DNA of 64,000 nucleotides, taken from NCBI GenBank assembly GCA_033060915.1, contig CM065381.1, positions 6,237,501 to 6,301,500 on the forward strand. The letters are read 5' to 3'. The notes under the pieces are model-generated. The model searched no databases. It was not told the origin of the DNA and saw nothing but the letters and a program-made list of their open reading frames with translations. Below, one piece after another: positions 34,900 through 45,109 of the stretch; the first letter of the stretch is position 1; each line of letters starts with the position of its first letter. This stretch comes from Euryodendron excelsum (Eukaryota; Streptophyta; Magnoliopsida; Ericales; Pentaphylacaceae). A program made the translations under genes and the position numbers.

Positions 34900-36960
34900 A
34901 CTAACATGATGCATGATATGCAAGTGCAAGTTAAGAGAATTGAAAAATAGATTTGAAAAGAAATTGATTTGATTTGAAAATAGATTTGAAGAAATGGAAT
35001 TGAAATTGGAAAGTTTGAAAAGAATGAGTGCGAATAGATTTGATTTGAAAATAGAAATTTGAAATTGAAATTTGAGATTTGGGAAGATTTTGAAAACCAC
35101 ACCCATGAGGGTGGAATTGAAAGTTTGAAAAGTGTTGTAACCGCACCTATGAAGGTTGCCTACGTATCCCTTTGGGGGAATCAGGTCAGTCGTAGTTAGG
35201 ACCGGAGTTTGATTGAAAATAGAAGAGTTGATTTGAAGAAAGAGATTGAATCGAAAATTGGATTTGATTTGAGATTAGAAGAGGATATTGAAAATTGGAA
35301 TTGAGAGGATTGGACTTGCTTTGGAAAGACTTGGTTTTAGAAAGATGGAGGTTTAGGAAACCTAGACTTAGGGAAGGTTTGACTCTACTTGGAAGGTTTA
35401 GGAGATTAGAAAATGTTGGATTTAGGAAATGTTTGAATTAGGAAAAGTTTGATTTAGAAAAGTTTCAACTTAAGAAAGCTTTGAATTTGGAATGTTTCAA
35501 CTTTAGGAAAGTTTTGAATTAAGAAAGTTTCGAATTAGGAAAGTTTTCAAATTAGGAAACTTTTTGAAATAGGGAAGTTTTGAAAATAGGAAAGTTTCGA
35601 ATTTAGAAATGTTTTGAAAAAGGGAAGTTTTGAATTTGGAAAGCTTTGAAAACAAGGAAGTTTTGAAAATAAGAAAGTTTCGTTTTAGGAAAGGTTTAAA
35701 AAAAGGAAAGCTTTCAGTTTAGGAAATGTTTGAATTAAGAAAGTTTTGAGTTTAGAAAAGCCTTAGATTTAGAAAGATTTTGAAGTTTCGGAAAGTTTAG
35801 AATTTGGAGAGATTTAGGTTTAGAAAGATTTAACTTGAGAAGGTTTCAAATTTAGAAAGTTTTGAATTTGGAAAGATTAGAAATTTAGAAAGTTTAAGAT
35901 TTAGAAAGTTTTAGAGTTTTAGAAAATCTTAAGATTAGGAAAGGTTTGAATTTAGGAAAGGTTTGAAAACTTAGGTTTGAAAAGTTAAAATTTGAAAAGA
36001 GGGTAGAATTAGAAAAGGGTTAAATTAGGAAAGATTTTTATGTTCAAGTTTTGGAAACTTAAGATTTAAGAAAGTGAAAATTTAAGAAGGATTTGAATTA
36101 GGAAAGATTTGAATTTTGAAATCTAAGGAAAGATTTAAAGTTTAGGTTTAGGAAACTTATGGTTTAGGAAGGTGAAAGTTAGGAAGGAGTTAAATTAAGA
36201 AAAGTTTGGATTCGGAAGGGATTGGATTTGGTTTCTAAATGGAAAGGTTTGATTTTGTTTCCAAAAACGGAGGATAGGATCTAGTTTTCTAAACGGGGAG
36301 ATTTGATTTGGTTTCCTAAAGGGAAGATAGGATTTGGAAAGGGAGATTCTAGAAACCCTAGATTTGGAAAATTGTAGTTTTGACGTAGAAAAGAGGTTTT
36401 GGAAACATGTATAGCTTGGATGTGAAAGCAAGAGGTTTTGGAAACCTAGATTTGGGGCAAAGTTTGAAAAACCATATTTTTGGAAAGAAAATTAGGGTTT
36501 CCTAATTGTGGGTTCTAGGGCTTGACTTGGGCTTCTAAGAAAAGAGTTTTTGGAAAGCGCACTTTTGGAGAGGAAGATTTTCTAGAAGGGAATCCTAGGG
36601 AGGAGTTTTTGGAAAGTGAATTTGAAGAGGGAGTTTTTGGAAAAAGATTTTAAAGAGAAGGAGTTTTGGAAAGTGTGTTTTTAGAAACGTGAATTTTAGA
36701 AGAAAAATCCTAGAGAGGAAATTTCTAGAAGGAAGATTTTGGAAAGAGAGTTTTTTAGAAAGGTTTTCGGGCAGAGTTTTTAGGAAGTGAATTTTTAGGA
36801 GAGAGAGTTTTGGAAAGGAGTTGAAAAAGGGGGTTTTGAAAAATAGATTTTGGAGGGGAGTTTTTGAAAACAATTTTGGAGAGGAGAGTTTTAGGAAAGT
36901 ATGTTGGAAAGGAGATTTTTAGGGAGAGATTTTTGAAGAGAGAGTTTTTGGAAAGTATAA
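34900..36960. repeat. AG-rich degenerate tandem repeat
   Basis: Long runs of imperfect units based on GAAAGTTTTGAATTTAGG occur here with strong purine bias on the plus strand. This corresponds in position to the R-U5 half of the LTR. No period is stable enough to give a single unit length. Confidence 0.75.
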
Positions 36961-37846
36961 AAACATCTTACTTTCCTAAAGCGATTCTAGCCATAAGAGG
37001 GCTAGAACCACTTTAAGAAAGTGGTTTTGAAAATAATAAGATTTGAAAATATAAACCAAAAAGGTTACTTTTAATGTAACATTTTCCTAAAGCAACCCTA
37101 GCCATGGAAAGGCTAGAATCACTCTAGAATTGTGGTTTTGAAAACAAGTTTTTGAAAAAGAGATTTTGATGCAATTTTGAAAACAAGTTTGAAAACGTTT
37201 TGAAAAACAACTTTGAAAACGGTTTTTGGAAGATGCAAGACTATGATATGCACAATGCAATTTGGGGTCGTGAACATACAAGGCTAAGGCTTCACCACAT
37301 AATCAAGGGGGCCGGACCCGCGTGGTCTTTGGTTAGACTAGAAGAAAGCCCCCGACACGGTGACTCTCCAATAGCCCAATCCTACACATGGACCAGGAAT
37401 CCCCTTGTTTCAAGCATGCAAAGAAGGGGGGGGAGGGGAAAGAGATGGGGGATTAAAATAGAGAAAACCCAAGTGGGTTGGAGAGAGAAGAGAGAGGGGG
37501 GAAGTGCGAAAATTTAAATAGAGAGCCTACCTTGTATCTTGTTTGTTTTGTGCGCCGTGCAGTCTTCGGTCTTCAGTCTTCGACTTGATCTTCACCTTCA
37601 GTCTTCAAGAGTTGTCTTCAAGCTTTGGATTGTAGCTCCTCAAGTCTTCAAAGGATGGTTGAAGGCTAGTGTATGAGTGTATGGGGGAGTGTATAAGTGT
37701 ATAGGGGGTTAGGGTTTAGTGTAGGGTGGCTAGGGTTTGGGAAACCTAAGGAAACTAGGGTTTTTGAGGTGCTCGAGCTCTATATATCGAAATATATGAT
37801 TTTTAGGTTGAGTTTGCAGACCCTTTTCACGTTGAATGAGGCTCTG

Positions 37847-37854
37847 TATTTATA
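37847..37854 (-). promoter_or_regulatory. Predicted TATA box of the 5.8-kb solo LTR
   Basis: The plus-strand TATTTATA reads TATAAATA on the minus strand and sits in the same context as 22540-22548 in the sibling LTR. Confidence 0.5.
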
Positions 37855-38779
37855 GAGGTTGGACAAACCTGGCGCCTGTTGCAGTGGCGCCAGGGCAAAC
37901 TTTACACTGGCGCCACTAGGAGTGGCGCCAGGCCATTCTTTGGCTTGGCGCCACTAGTAGTGGCGCCATCCAATTAGGAAAGGTTTAAGGTCGGCAAACA
38001 ACGTATCTTTGACTAGATTTGGGCGCCTGTACTAGTGACTACCATGCAATTTTTAGCCTGGCTTCACTAGGAGTGACTTCGGAAAGTCCGGGAGTGATTA
38101 GGAGGAGTCGGGAATGACCTGGAAGGCCGGAAAGGAGCAGGAACACTTAAAATAGTGTCCTGGAGGTATTTGACTTGAAAAATGAAGATAAGGTGGGTCG
38201 GAAAGGTTGACCGGGCCTTTAGGTGCAAAACGGTCAATCGAACCGGAAAATTGCCGGGACAGACTTGGACTGTCCCGGAAGAAGACTTGGGATCTGGAAA
38301 CATTATTTAGAACATTCCTAGAGGTTGCCGGTCTGATTTCCAAAGCCGGCGTGGTCGAAAAAGGAGACTGGCCCACCAGGCGCAAAATGGTCATTTCGCA
38401 CTTGGTTTGCCGGAACTGACTCGGAATGATCCGAATAGGTGAGGGGAGGTTGAGAATACTATAAAAAGTAGTCTCAGGACATTACCGGTTTGATACCCAG
38501 AGCCGGTGTGGTCGAAAAAGGAGACCGGCCCACTAGGGGCAAAACGGTCATTTTGCACCTGGTTTGCCGGAACTGACTCAGAATGATCCGGAAAGGTGAG
38601 GGGGGGTTGAGAACACTATAAAAAGTAGTTTCAGGACATTACCAGTTTGATACCCAGAGCCGGTGTGGTTCCCGGGGCGTTCGGATGCCTAGGGGCAAAA
38701 CGGTCATCTTGACCGAAAAGTCTCAGAAAAGGTCCTAAGGGCAGTCTGGTCATTTTTCACTGAAGTGAGCTAACAGACA

Positions 38780-39740
38780 CGGGTGTTGATATGGGTTTTG
38801 AGTGTTTCCGCCACTCTAACGGCGGTCGTCATGACACAGGGATTTGTTGCCAATTCCCTATATCGACCTATTTGTGAGTATTTCTGCTACTCTAATAGTT
38901 TTGTGAGTATTTCCGCTACTCTAACAGTTTTGTGAGTAGTTTCGCTACTCGGACCGTCTCGAGGAATAAACTGTCTCGAGAGTGGGATTGGAAAGGGGTC
39001 TTACCGTCTCCGAAGAGACGCGCCTGGAACCGTCTCGAGGAATAAACTGTCTCGAGAGTGGGATTGGAAAGGGGACTTATCGTCTCCGAAGAGACGTGCC
39101 TGGGTTTTGAGTGCTTCCGCCACTCTAACGGCGGTTGTCGTGACACAGGAGTTTTTTGCCAATTCCCTATATCGACCTATTTGTGAGTATTTCCACTACT
39201 CTAACGGTTTTGTGAGTATTTCTGCTACTCTAACGGTTTTGTGAGTATTTTCGCTACTCTAACGGTTAAGTATTTCCGCTACTCTAACGGTTTTGTGAGT
39301 ATTTCCGCTACTCTAACGGTTTTGTGAGTATTTTCGCTACTCTAACGGTTTTGTGAGTAGTTTCGCTACTCGGACCGTCTCGAGGAATAAACTGTCTCGA
39401 GAGTGGGATTGGAAAGGGGTCTTACCGTCTCCGAAGAGACGTGCCTGGAACCGTCTCGAGGAATAAACTGTCTCGAGAGTAGGATTGGAAAGGGGACTTA
39501 TCGTCTCCGAAGAGACGTGCTTGGGTTTTGAGTGCTTCCGCCACTCTAACGGCGGTCGTCGTGACACAGGGGTTTGTTGCCAATTCCCTATATCGACCTA
39601 TTTGTGAGTATTTCTGCTACTCTAACGGTTTTGTGAGTATTTTCGCTACTCTAACGGTTGAGTATTTTCGCTACTCTAACGGTTTTGTGAGTAGTTTCGC
39701 TACTCAGACCGTCTCAAGGAATAAACTGTCTCGAGAGAGG
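38780..39740 (-). repeat. Higher-order tandem repeat in U3 of the 5.8-kb solo LTR
   Basis: Short units of about 29 bp (GTGAGTATTTCCGCTACTC then TAACGGTTTT) alternate with blocks of about 75 bp carrying CCGTCTCGAGGAATAAACTG and its inverted partner around CTCGAG. The whole pattern repeats with a period of about 421 bp (for example 38916-39146 and 39337-39567). It is non-coding. Confidence 0.9.
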
Positions 39741-39900
39741 GATTAGAATTGGAATAAGAAAGGACAATGCCCCTAAGGGCATTTTGGTCATTTTGCTTCT
39801 ATTTGGGCCTGACAGGCCCACGAAGCGATGGAAAGACAGATGTCGGACCTAGAGAATTGGATTTGATAGGAATATGCCCACAATAATGGGGTTTTTTGTG

Positions 39901-39901
39901 T

Positions 39902-39944
<43 letters not shown>

Positions 39945-39960
39945 TTTTTTTTTGGTTGTG

Positions 39961-40038
<78 letters not shown>

Positions 40039-40152
40039 GGGGGGGGGGGGGGGGTGTGTGGGGTGGGGGTGGGTTGTTGTTTTTTGGTTTTGGGGGGGGG
40101 GTGGGGGGGGGGGGGGGGGGGGGTGGGGGGGGGGGGGGGGGGTTTTTTTTTT
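39901..40152. repeat. G and T homopolymer block, probable sequence artefact
   Basis: About 250 bp consist almost only of G runs of 20-50 and T runs of 9-33. No replication or selection process I know would keep such a sequence. It lies at a spot where the LTR array would be hard to assemble. It also explains the poly-Gly, Phe and Pro open frames here, which are not genes. Confidence 0.8.
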
Positions 40153-40219
40153 GGTGTGTCTTGAAAACAAGTTTGGACAGAGTGTAGATTGCCGTGCGGT
40201 AAAAAATAGGGTGCTTACA

Positions 40220-40790
40220 GTGCTGAGCAGAGCCAGACAGCCTTAATGGTAATGGCATAGAATCTGCTCAGCCCTGGTGCCGAGCAGAGCCAAACGGCCT
40301 TAATGGCAATGGCAGAGAATCTGCTCGGCCCTCGTGCCGAGCAGAGCCAGACGGCCTTAATGGTAATGGCATAAAATCTGATCGACCATCATGCCGAGTA
40401 GAGCCAGACGGCCTTAATGGCAATGGTATAGAATATGCTCGGCACGAGTACTGAGCAAGCCAGACGACCTTAATGGCAATGGCATAGAATATGCTCGGCC
40501 CTCGTGCCGAGCAGAGCTAGACAACCTTAATGGTAATGGCATAGAATCTGCTCGGCCCTTGTGCCGAGTAGAACCAGACAGCCTTAATGGCAGTGGCAGA
40601 GAATCTGCTTGGCCATTGTGCCGAGCAGATCCAGACGGCCTTAATGGCAATGGCACAAAATTTGCTCGGCCCTCGTGCCGAGCAGAGCCAGATGGCCTTA
40701 ATGGCAATGGCACAGAATCTGCTTAGCCCTCGTGCTGAACAGAGCCAAAAAGCCTGTGGCAATGACATTGAATTTATTCTATCCACAAGA
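40220..40790 (+). repeat. 57-bp hairpin tandem array, right part
   Basis: About ten further units of the same 57-bp repeat lie here, beginning with the second TSD copy and decaying after about 40740. Without the solo LTR insertion this is continuous with 33640-34381. Confidence 0.95.
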
Positions 40791-40989
40791 CCGAGCAGAG
40801 CCAAACACAGAACACAACATCAGCATTCAACCACATACAAAAGCAAAATATTCTACAAGAGAAAATTTTTTCATTAAAATGAAAAAGAGTACAAAGGAAA
40901 AATGCAGCTTTTTTTTTAAAAAAAAAAGGGAAGAAAAGAAAAGGAAAACAACCAGCAAAGCAAAATAACCAAGGGGGCTTATACTACAT

Positions 40990-43275
40990 TCACAACTGAG
41001 CCTGCTCGGTAGTTTGTCCTCTTTCCCTTTCAGTAACCCTCTGTTGAGCCTCTTCGCTCTGAGCCCCCACAGTGGCCTCCTGTTGGGTCTCGGCGGCCTG
41101 GGCTTCTCTAGTGATTTCCTGATGGGCCTCTTCTACGACCACCTGATCTGCAACATCCTGATCGGCCGTAAGCGGGCCTTCATCAAAGGGATCCAGACCC
41201 GAGAAGTCCAAGTGAGGATATTTCTTGGACGCTTTCTTCCTGGCTACTTCGAAGCCCTAGAGAAAAGTGGGCTCTGGTAGGGCCTGAAAGTCGTCCTCGT
41301 TCTTGAACTGCTGAATGGCCTCGACCCCTGCCCTCTTGAGCTCCTCGCCGAAGGCCGCTACGGTCCTCTCCAGCTCATGCCTTTTGGCCTCCTCGGCCAA
41401 GAAGTCCAGCAGCAGCTTATTAGCCTGCCTTGTGAGCCTCTCGTTGTCCGCACGAGCCGATTTGAGCTCTACTAGAGCAGAATCCCTCTCGGCGCAGGCA
41501 GTTGAGACGTCGGCCTTCAGGGATTGAACCTCCTGGATGAGCGCCGAGCTAGCCGCCTTTTCCTCCTGAAGGGTCTTCTTCGAAGTTCCTAGACGGTGGC
41601 CCAGAGTCATGACCCTGGCAAGAGACTAAAAATCGAACAGTTAGAAGTTAAGACTATACACAAGTCGAGGCAGAACGAAATGACTATTGCACAAAGGTCG
41701 TGGTTCGCGTCCTTGACCAGCTGCGAGTTTGGATGCTTGCCCAACCTCGTGATGTCCGAGGGTTTTATCACATCCGCCGCCCTCTCCCAGCCACGTTCGA
41801 GCTGTCTAGAACATTGGTCGGTGTAAAAGCAGCTGGACTGGCGCGGGCTTGGGAGTTAGCCGGCATGACCGTATTGCGCCTCGTCTGAGATCCCTCCGAA
41901 TACCCTGGAGGGGGCCTAACAACCACGAAAACTTGGCCCTTCCCCTTCTGGGGGGACGCCTTCTTAGGAGGGGGGGGCGGAGTTCTTTCGTTGTGTAAGC
42001 CGCCTCGGCGGTCTTCTGGCGCTTGGATCTTGAGGCGCCCGCCACTGCCGCCCTCTTCCTGGCCAAGTAGTTGATGTCGAAACTCATCACCTCTGGCTCA
42101 GAAGTTGGCTGAGCTGCCGGGAGATCGGACTGGGCTGCTACGGGATTGGCCTGACCAACAACAGGAGACTGGCAATCTACAAAGAGAAGTCACAAAAGTC
42201 AGACAAGGATCAGCATAACGAAAACAAAAATTTACTCACTCTTCTCACGTTCAGATGCCAAGGCCTCTCTAGTCGGTTCGGGCCCCAAGAGATACTGGGA
42301 GAGCACCTCAAAGGTCACCAGGTCTTTGGCAGTCTAAAACTCGTACTGTTGGACCTTCGCTATAGCCGCCTTGTGCTCTATAGACAGAAGGGGCTTAACC
42401 CAACCTGACACCCGTAGGACACCTAAGTCAGAACGGACGACACATGAAAACAAACAAAAAATGAAAGACTCGGGAAAAAGAACATACCCTTCTTACTCGG
42501 GTAACCCCATTACCTGGGGATTCGAGCAGAGAAGTCTGTCTCCCAGGGGTAAAACTCCCAGTCCTCTCCGCTAACGAAGAAGAACCAGTCCATCCAGTTC
42601 TTTTGTGAAGACGGAAGCTCGTTGATTAGATCAAGCCCTTTCGACCGACCTGAGAAGTACCAGTAGCCCTTCCCACGCTTGGCCGACCTGTAGCAATATG
42701 AGAATTCCTCTGACGTCACGTCCTTTCCGTGGACGATTTGCTAGAGGATCATGCAGCCCGCTATGATCCGCTAGGCGTTCGGTGCAAGCTGTCCGGGAGA
42801 GAGGTGTAGCCTCTGCAGAATTTTCCTAGCTGGCCAAGAAAACGGCACGCGGAGACTGCCAGCCAGCACGCCCTCTAAAATGGTTATCTCACCCTCCTTG
42901 GCAGAGCACGACCAATTCCTAAGGTTGGGAACCCTACACTTCAACCCTTTCAGGATCTGGTACACCTGCTGAAGGGTAGCAACTTTCTCTCTGTCAAGAG
43001 AGGAGGGGATCCCCACAGCCTCGTATTCGGGGTCATCCTCTTCCTCCCCCTCTCTCAGCTTGACCTCCTGGGGTCGGGCAGTAGCCTCGGTGAGCTGATC
43101 CCGTTCTCCCCCAATGCTAGAGTGGGCGGCCCCAGCCTCTCCTGACTCTGGAACTTCCAGGGACGCCCCTGAGTTCCCAACAGAGGCCTTCTCCTGGGTC
43201 TGACGCCTCACGACTTGATATCCGTTAGAATTGGTCTCCTCAGAGTCCAAGCTAACACCCTCCGGGTTTGACATT
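40990..43275 (-). pseudogene. Antisense gene of the Tat-like element (Transposase_28-like plus coiled coil)
   Basis: Inferred exons on the minus strand are 43275-42514, 42422-42240, 42176 to about 41690, and 41625-40990, with GT donors and AG acceptors at most joints. The start is MSNPEGVSLDSEE. The first exon has an acidic, low-complexity N-terminal part, then a segment like the plant 'putative gypsy type transposon' domain (PF04195): VPFSWPARKILQRLHLSPG, KGYWYFSGRS and NWMDWFFFVSGEDWEFYP. Exon 3 has a basic patch (ARKRAAVAGASRSKRQK) that could be a nuclear signal. Exon 4 is a strong coiled coil (LERTVAAFGEELKRAG) with an acidic, Gln-rich tail. In-frame TAG stops lie in exon 1 after LAPNA and GCMIL, in exon 2 after QQYEF, and in exon 4 after EPTFL. 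Its role in transposition is unknown. Confidence 0.75.
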
Positions 43276-43679
43276 GTGCCCAAAGGCCTACAACCCGCAA
43301 TCCTATCAAATACCAGTTTGAACAATTCACACAAGTCCCCAAGGATGGATTCTAAGGGTTTCGACCTACTAACAAACCTCGACAGGTCGGGAATCTGGCC
43401 CCTTCCCTTAAATATCAACACACAACGGGTAATCAACCAGTACATGCAACCAAGGAACGAGTCTTACCATGACACGAAGTGCCGGCGACAAGTTCCAAAG
43501 ACAACCGGCAGCGCCTCGTGTAGACTAATGTCTCTTCAACTAGCCGGAGACGACGGATATGAGGCAGGGGATGATGAGGAAGGTTTTTCTTTCTTTTTCT
43601 CTCTCTCTGTGTATTTGGCAAAAAGTCTTAAGGACAAAATGGGGGCAACTGCCTCACAAAACCCCCCCATATGTCTTTG

Positions 43680-43914
43680 AAATCAACGGCCTAGATGGCC
43701 TGCTGTGATGGGATGCCAATGGCTGAGATGCGACGCGTCTTTTCGACTATTGACGACCAACCCCCAGCTGCCGTGTGGTGGCACGTGAAGCGACGTGATA
43801 GTACCCGTCATCATTGCGCCATCCTCGCCATAAATGCGCTTCGTGTTTCGTAGTCGGGCCGCCTTGTGGAACTCCTCTAGCCCCGAGCAGATGGCCAGAT
43901 GAATTGGGGGCATC
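43680..43914 (+). other. 3' untranslated segment and polypurine tract
   Basis: Non-coding sequence between the antisense gene's upstream side and the 3' LTR. It ends in GAATTGGGGGCATC, the likely plus-strand primer, directly before TGGTGATGATGG. The antisense gene's promoter should lie in or beyond this segment, but I see no clear TATA box. Confidence 0.6.
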
Positions 43915-44539
43915 TGGTGATGATGGTTTGCCGATCAGACTGGGGGCCGCAATATCCGTCGATCGGTACTGACCAGACCACGTCCTCCCACGTCATCTGG
44001 CCTTCACTCGACTAGGTCCCCCAACTGTTCACCCTTGTCTCTCTCAAGCAGACTGGATGCTCGGAGAGATACTCCGATTTGGTTGGCCCCTGACCAAGTC
44101 AATAAGGCCTACACCTGACATCGGACACCCTGGCATACACTAAGGGTGTGGGCGTGGCGTGTACAAGCGACAATCATCATGCATCTGATACTGTTCTGAC
44201 ACACGCCACCTTGGAGTGTAGAGAAGACCCTCTCGAGTTCCCTATCACAACTTTGATCCCCCAACGAGAGGCCACCACGTGGAAATGCCCCCACTACCCT
44301 CATGCAGACATAGAAGGCTAGATGGCTAATCTCTCCAAGTACGCTAACATACACAAATCAAAAGAAAAACCCTAAGTCAATTCTCTCTATAAATTGGATC
44401 CTCTTAAATCTAACTTGAACATTGGAGGACCTTTGGTTGCCACCACACCGGTGAGCTTAGTGCAGGAGATCATCAACCAGCTGACAGAGAGTTCATCTTG
44501 AACTTAAGGACAAAACACTGCGAATTTGCTACATCATCA
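43915..44539 (+). repeat. 3' LTR of the Tat-like element
   Basis: This 625-bp LTR starts TGGTGATGATGG and ends CATCATCA. The TSD TAAAA follows at 44540-44544. Confidence 0.9.
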
Positions 44540-44735
44540 TAAAATATAGTTCCGTAGCATGCAGCACTCTTATCTGATGAGAATAATAATTTGATATAAA
44601 AAGATTCTATTTAAGTCACATTGCATTATAATATTAGTCAAATGACTCCCATGATCACCTTCCTTTTCTCAATTGCTACCATGCATCCCAATACACGGAG
44701 ACACTACATATAGATATATATACTCTACATATTAG
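44540..44735 (-). repeat. Left LTR, last part
   Basis: It aligns with about 47530-47735 (shared TCCGTAGCATGCAGCACTCT and AATTTGATATAAAAAG). The two stop matching just after TTAGTATA, which marks the approximate LTR edge. Confidence 0.7.
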
Positions 44736-45106
44736 TATACAACATACAAATAGACAATTATCCCACTACTATTTTTTTTTAATTCCTAATAATCAACACG
44801 TATCCTCAAAAGAGTTTTTTTTTAATAATCTATTTAATCATAATATAAAATATTATTTTCATGCATAATAGCACATTCTCGTAATAACCCAATTATCCTA
44901 ATTTAATAACTCAAAAATAATTTTTATAAGAAAATATAGAATATTTCAATCTACCCACCTTAAATGAATTTCATCCTCGAAATTCAAAACCTTGTATAGA
45001 AAACGCTAGTCTTTAAAATACAGTTTTCGCTGCGAACTTTAATAAATGTGTTTCTCAAACACCCACTAGATCCCATATAAGACCTGAAACCTAAGCTCTG
45101 ATACCA
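44736..45106 (-). other. Short interior of the minus-strand LTR element
   Basis: This is about 370 bp with no coding capacity. Its right edge is the reverse-complement tRNA-Met primer site (GCTCTGATACCA, 45095-45106). The left 240 bp recur at 55585-55815. Confidence 0.65.
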
Positions 45107-45109
45107 CTT

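Larger units (their letters stand above)
34382..40219 (-). mobile_element. 5.8-kb solo LTR, same family as 20726-25800
   Basis: On the plus strand it starts TGTCGCGCCC and ends GTGCTTACA, the reverse of the ends of the 5.1-kb solo LTR. The perfect TSD GTGCT lies at 34377-34381 and 40220-40224. Shared inner blocks include GATACGTAGGC (reverse, near 35160), the mirrored TATA box at 37847-37854 and the repeated CAAAACGGTCAT blocks (about 38390-38710). No second copy of either end occurs inside, and there is no coding sequence. It carries three repeat-rich zones: AG-rich 34900-36960, tandem arrays 38780-39740 and a homopolymer block 39901-40152. Confidence 0.8.
25976..44539 (+). mobile_element. 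Tat-like Ty3/Gypsy retrotransposon with antisense gene
   Basis: It is bounded by a perfect TSD TAAAA (25971-25975 and 44540-44544), with LTRs at 25976-26601 and 43915-44539. The order is LTR, primer site, gag, protease, RT, RNase H, second RNase H, integrase, 57-bp repeat array, antisense gene, purine tract (GAATTGGGGGCATC), LTR. There is no chromodomain. Two RNase H regions plus an antisense ORF upstream of the 3' LTR fit the Tat lineage as I know it. Two later solo LTRs (28982-30535 and 34382-40219) account for about 7.4 kb, so the original was about 11.2 kb. All frames are broken. Confidence 0.9.

Noticed and set aside
39788..40258. Long open frames coding poly-Pro, poly-Gly or Lys-rich proteins
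   Set aside because: They are produced by the G/T homopolymer block, not by any gene; composition is absurd and no family fits.
33650..40790. The regular hairpin array as a CRISPR array
   Set aside because: There are no unique spacers: the whole 57-bp unit is repeated, and the DNA is plant nuclear.
42771..43445. Treating the minus-strand frame as a host gene
   Set aside because: It lies inside the Tat-like element, opens into the antisense gene with stops, and matches transposon-associated domains.
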